A stretch of DNA of 8,851 bases from Planctomycetota bacterium (GTDB lineage Bacteria; Planctomycetota; UBA8742; SKZP01; JAIOTL01). Where the stretch lies: contig JAIOTL010000059.1 in NCBI GenBank assembly GCA_021106775.1, forward strand, positions 1 to 8,851, in the 5' to 3' direction. The position numbers and the translations under genes are program-made. Shown one piece after another: positions 5,876 to 8,851 of this stretch (position 1 is the stretch's first letter; each line of letters opens with the position of its first letter). The notes beneath the pieces were generated by a model that was not told the DNA's origin, ran no database searches, and saw only the letters and a program-made list of their open reading frames with translations.

Positions 5876-5914
5876 TCTGAGAATATGGGAGAATGCTTAG
5901 GATGCAATCTCAGA
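5876..5914 (-). repeat. Perfect 7-bp inverted repeat in the rsgA leader
   Basis: TCTGAGA (5876-5882) and its exact inverse TCTCAGA (5908-5914) flank a 25-base loop. In the minus-strand transcript the first arm lies within the 16-codon mini-ORF and the loop contains its stop codon. This resembles a translation-sensitive hairpin, but a stem of 7 bp with a long loop is only marginally stable. Confidence 0.35.
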
Positions 5915-5947
5915 GGCAGACAAAACATAGGCTAAATTGTTCAACAT
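5897..5947 (-). CDS. Mini-ORF (16 codons) with strong Shine-Dalgarno at the head of the rsgA leader
   Basis: GGAGGTGG is followed by ACT and ATG (5947), with the GGAGG core six bases from the start. The frame encodes MLNNLAYVLSASEIAS and ends at TAA 5897-5899. A candidate promoter at 5979-6008 would place this frame about 25 bases into the transcript. Its codons overlap the right arm of the inverted repeat 5876-5914, and its stop lies in the loop, so translation would compete with that hairpin. No homolog is recognised. Confidence 0.4.
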   Translation of the reverse strand: MLNNLAYVLSASEIAS

Positions 5948-5978
5948 AGTCCACCTCCATGAAAAAGTATGATATTAG

Positions 5979-6008
5979 ATTAAACACGGGAAATTGAGAT
6001 AAGTTCAA
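5979..6008 (-). promoter_or_regulatory. Candidate promoter for the mini-ORF/rsgA transcript
   Basis: On the minus strand, TTGAAC (6008-6003) and TTTAAT (5984-5979) are 18 bases apart, a reasonable sigma-70-type pair. The predicted start near 5972 would give a transcript carrying both mini-ORFs and then rsgA, with a leader of about 220 bases. Confidence 0.4.
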
Positions 6009-6105
6009 CCTTTATTATTTTATATACCAAATGCCTATATGTTTGTATAGTATAGAATGAACTGTTGTCGATGTTGAATGCTTTAACGTCAATTTGGAGA
6101 AAATC

Positions 6106-8394
6106 ATGGAAAATCGGACAAGGATAATGTTGATTTCGATGTTTATGTTGAGTGCGTTTTTCTTCGTTGAATGTAAGGAATATAAGCCCAAACGAAGCAG
6201 CAATCTTAAGCTCAAGACGCAAGAAACCCACGTGGAACCTTTGAAAGCTGATGAACTAGAAACTCAGTCCAAACCACCAGAATCTGCTGAAGACGCAGGT
6301 AAAAAGATGAAAACTGATATAAAATATTTGTACAATGCTCAAAAAGACTGCTTTGAGTTGTTTTCATATTCATTTACGAAGGAGCAGTGGAAAAAATATT
6401 TCGAATCGGATAATTATTTCGATGTTTTGACTGAACCGACTGTGCCATATCATAAAAAAGTCCAGGAAGAATATATCGAAAGTGATGAGGAGAAGATAAT
6501 TCGACATAATCTGCATTCGGAAAAAGCGGTGCAGGCAGCGAAAGCACTTGTTGAAAAAAATAAAGAAGAGGCATGGCTTGATATTTATTTGCCTGCGATT
6601 ACTCCTGAAATTGCTGCGGAATTTGCCATGCTTGATGGTGTACTCAATTTCCATATAATGCAGAAACTTACTCCTGAAGTAGCCAAAGAGCTTGGGGATC
6701 ATTCATATTGGATAGTTTTTTATGCTTTACAGACTTTAACGCCGGAAGTTGCATCAGAATTAGCAAATAACAAAGGTTTATTGGAATTTGATAAGGTGAA
6801 GTCAATAACTTACGATGTTGCAACTGCGTTAGCGAAACATGAAGGAGAGTTGAGATTATCCGGCTTACGTGAGCTTTCACCTGAATGTGCAAAAGCTCTT
6901 GAAACTCATAAAGGAAAAATTCAAATTCCTTATTTAACAAGCATTAATCCTGAAACAGCTCAAATGTTCGTAAATACAAATAATAAGGAGTTCTCACTCA
7001 TTTTTCTTAAATACATTGCTGAAATAACACCAGAAGTTGCAGAAGTATTAGTCAAATTTAGAGAATATATTTGGTTGCCAAACATTCAAAACATCAGTTA
7101 TGAAGTTGCATTGAAACTTTCGGAATATAAGGGCAAATCCTTGTATATTGGCTTGAAATCAATTGAACCGAAAATTGCTTCAGCCTTTGCGAATTTAGAA
7201 GGTGGGCTTTGCTTGGATAAACTTGAAGACCTTTCAATTGATGCTGCAAAAGAATTAGGAAAAATGAAAGGATTGTTGTATCTCCCGATAAAGTTCTTGA
7301 AAAATGAGGCAATAATAGATGAGTTTATTAAAGCCAAAACAAAAGTTGATATTACTCAGATTGATAAGCTTACGCCGAAATTAGCTAAATTGATGATTGC
7401 AAGTAATGAAATTATGCTTTTATCGCAGATTACATCATTAACTGAGGAAATAGCGGAGATTCTGGCGACGCATAAAGGACAGATGTATTTGAGTGGAATT
7501 GAGCGAATTCCCAGCAAAATCGTGAAAATTTTACACAAACATGATGGCTCGGTTTTTTTACCAAACCTCACGGAATTGAATCCTGAAGCAGCGAAATTAC
7601 TGTTAAAAATTGAAGATGTCGATGCAGGAGTTTTCGGATTTGACGTTGATACTATGGCAAAAAACATGGGAAGTTTAAATATTAAAGCTGATTTGTTAAG
7701 AAAGAAAACACCGTTTATCAACCTTAGTTACGTTGATAAGATTTCACCTGAAGTAGCGGAAATACTTGCGCAATATGAGCATATTCTTTTCTTGGGCTTG
7801 ACTGAAATAGACGCAAAAGTCGCATCGAAACTAGCGAAATTCAATAATTTGTTGATTCTGAAAAATCTGAAAACAATTACTGTTGAAGCTGCAAAAGAGT
7901 TGGCGAAGCATAAACACGAACTCTGGTTAGACGGCATAACTCATTTAACTGTTGAAGTCGCACGAGAATTTACCAAACATGAAGGTGAATTGTCTTTCAC
8001 AAGACTTGCTGAACTTACCCCTGATGTTGCACATGAATTATCAAAACATGAGGGAGAGATGCTTCTGTTACCAGCACTCAAGGAAATTTCGGTAGAAACT
8101 GCAAGAGAATTGGCGAAATGCAAAACAAAACTTATGCTGGACGGCTTAACCAAGTTATCCGTTGAAGTTGCGCGAGAAATTGCGAAGAATCAGAATGCAT
8201 TGAGATTTGGGAGTGTGACAGAACTCGATGCTGATGTTGCACGGGAATTGTCAAAAAATGAGGGGGTGTTGGTTTTTTCCGACTTAAAAGACATTTCTGA
8301 TGAGGTTGCCCAAATTCTAGCAAAGCATAAAGGTCTAATTTTAGCAGATGAAAAAGTACTCGGAAAACTCCATAAATACAGAAAACAAAAGTAA
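6106..8394 (+). CDS. Secreted or lipid-anchored solenoid protein of ~25 repeats of 23 residues
   Basis: A 762-residue protein of unknown function. MENRTR followed by the hydrophobic stretch IMLISMFMLSAFFFVEC looks like an export signal. Cys23 is a possible lipid-attachment site, but Glu at -1 is atypical for a lipobox. A charged, Pro/Glu/Lys-rich linker and a helical segment run to about residue 137. From there to the C-terminus the protein is a tandem array with consensus [LI]TPEVAxELAKHKGxLxLxGLxx: one amphipathic helix (VAxELAKH) and one short strand (LxLxGL) per unit, so an alpha/beta solenoid related in style to leucine-rich repeats. No catalytic motif is seen; a protein-binding scaffold in the envelope is the plausible role. 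I chose ATG 6106 over TTG 6094 because GGAG (6096-6099) lies six bases before it. Similar repeats are common in planctomycete-like genomes as I recall them. Confidence 0.8.
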   Translation: MENRTRIMLISMFMLSAFFFVECKEYKPKRSSNLKLKTQETHVEPLKADELETQSKPPESAEDAGKKMKTDIKYLYNAQKDCFELFSYSFTKEQWKKYFESDNYFDVLTEPTVPYHKKVQEEYIESDEEKIIRHNLHSEKAVQAAKALVEKNKEEAWLDIYLPAITPEIAAEFAMLDGVLNFHIMQKLTPEVAKELGDHSYWIVFYALQTLTPEVASELANNKGLLEFDKVKSITYDVATALAKHEGELRLSGLRELSPECAKALETHKGKIQIPYLTSINPETAQMFVNTNNKEFSLIFLKYIAEITPEVAEVLVKFREYIWLPNIQNISYEVALKLSEYKGKSLYIGLKSIEPKIASAFANLEGGLCLDKLEDLSIDAAKELGKMKGLLYLPIKFLKNEAIIDEFIKAKTKVDITQIDKLTPKLAKLMIASNEIMLLSQITSLTEEIAEILATHKGQMYLSGIERIPSKIVKILHKHDGSVFLPNLTELNPEAAKLLLKIEDVDAGVFGFDVDTMAKNMGSLNIKADLLRKKTPFINLSYVDKISPEVAEILAQYEHILFLGLTEIDAKVASKLAKFNNLLILKNLKTITVEAAKELAKHKHELWLDGITHLTVEVAREFTKHEGELSFTRLAELTPDVAHELSKHEGEMLLLPALKEISVETARELAKCKTKLMLDGLTKLSVEVAREIAKNQNALRFGSVTELDADVARELSKNEGVLVFSDLKDISDEVAQILAKHKGLILADEKVLGKLHKYRKQK
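6517..8391 (+). repeat. Tandem array of ~25 coding repeats of about 69 bp
   Basis: Units start at Leu/Ile-[TSN]-x-[ED]-x-[AV]-[AT] and repeat every 23 codons, clearly from 6598 onward and degenerately from about 6517. Most units are exactly 69 bp. One near 7588-7743 is lengthened and degenerate (around FDVDTMAKNMGS), and the unit near 7297-7365 has lost the TPE signature. Conservation lies at protein level, with codons diverged, so the array is old rather than a recent DNA expansion. Confidence 0.85.
7876..8292 (+). repeat. Three-unit higher-order duplication inside the repeat array
   Basis: The three units at 7876-8085 match the next three at 8086-8292 pairwise and in order: ITVEAAKELAKHK with ISVETARELAKCK, LTVEVAREFTKHE with LSVEVAREIAKNQ, and LTPDVAHELSKHEGE with LDADVARELSKNEG. 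The shared features (WLDG/MLDG in the first unit, AREL/AREF in the second) do not recur in other parts of the array, pointing to a duplication of about 207 bp near the C-terminus. Confidence 0.65.
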
Positions 8395-8413
8395 TTGATT
8401 ATTCCATGCGTTA

Positions 8414-8851
<438 letters not shown>

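Larger units (their letters stand above)
5753..6105. other. 353-bp intergenic region between divergent rsgA and the repeat-protein gene
   Basis: The rsgA side (5753-6008) holds two minus-strand mini-ORFs, a 7-bp inverted repeat and a candidate promoter, listed separately. The plus-strand side (about 6010-6095) is AT-rich with possible -10 elements TATAGT (6046-6051) and TAGAAT (6053-6058) but no convincing -35 element. GGAG at 6096-6099 is the ribosome binding site of the repeat-protein gene. No tRNA, riboswitch or transposon end is recognised. Confidence 0.6.

Noticed and set aside
6094..6105. TTG at 6094 as the start of the repeat protein
   Set aside because: It overlaps the GGAG ribosome binding site (6096-6099) that serves ATG 6106 and would leave the TTG without one.
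6370..8323. Numerous minus-strand open frames opposite the repeat-protein gene
   Set aside because: Periodic antisense shadows produced by the 69-bp coding repeats; sequences are low in complexity and without start signals.
6517..8391. Could the regularly spaced repeats be a CRISPR array?
   Set aside because: The repeats are contiguous, diverged at DNA level and conserved as protein in one open frame, with no identical direct repeats separated by unique spacers.
8395..8413. Terminator between the convergent repeat-protein and CorC-family genes
   Set aside because: Only a 5-bp GATTA/TAATC pairing with no T-tract; too weak to call.

Overview
The window is about 8.9 kb of gene-dense bacterial DNA with eight protein-coding genes, two of them cut by the window edges. 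No tRNA, rRNA, CRISPR array, transposase or phage gene was seen. Several things suggest a diderm bacterium, possibly of the Planctomycetota/Lentisphaerota/Verrucomicrobiota group: an ECF-type sigma factor, a textbook sigma-54 promoter, a CorC/HlyC-family protein, a putative lipoprotein, and a long array of 23-residue 'LTPEVAxELAKHKG' repeats of a kind I remember from planctomycete-like genomes. The phylum is an inference and remains uncertain. All ten proposed reading frames end in TAA.

Layout. (1) 1-1431, plus strand: class II lysyl-tRNA synthetase (lysS) without its N-terminus, with an in-frame TGA at 52-54 inside the region that still looks like LysRS. (2) 1479-2752, minus strand: an AT-rich two-gene unit, a 327-residue protein of unknown function with a HicB-like C-terminus followed 5 bases later by a 94-residue HicA-like protein; it is a candidate toxin-antitoxin pair. 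(3) 2852-3835, minus strand: an aldo/keto reductase of the Kv-channel-beta-like type. (4) 3836-4023: a divergent intergenic region holding a perfect sigma-54 promoter, a 15-bp palindrome, a 7-bp inverted repeat and a 10-bp tandem repeat. (5) 4024-4653, plus strand: the ECF-type sigma factor driven by that promoter, with no anti-sigma gene beside it. (6) 4685-5752, minus strand: the ribosome-assembly GTPase RsgA. (7) 5753-6105: a 353-bp region with two tiny minus-strand reading frames, each behind a very strong Shine-Dalgarno sequence, apparently the rsgA leader. (8) 6106-8394, plus strand: a secreted or membrane-anchored solenoid protein of about 25 repeats. (9) 8414-8851, minus strand: the C-terminal part of a CorC/HlyC-family CBS-domain protein.

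The housekeeping genes (lysS, rsgA) and the accessory genes do not form one pathway. The points most worth pursuing are the sigma-54 to ECF-sigma arrangement, the unusual HicB-like/HicA-like pair, the mini-ORF leader of rsgA, the interrupted lysS, and the repeat protein.
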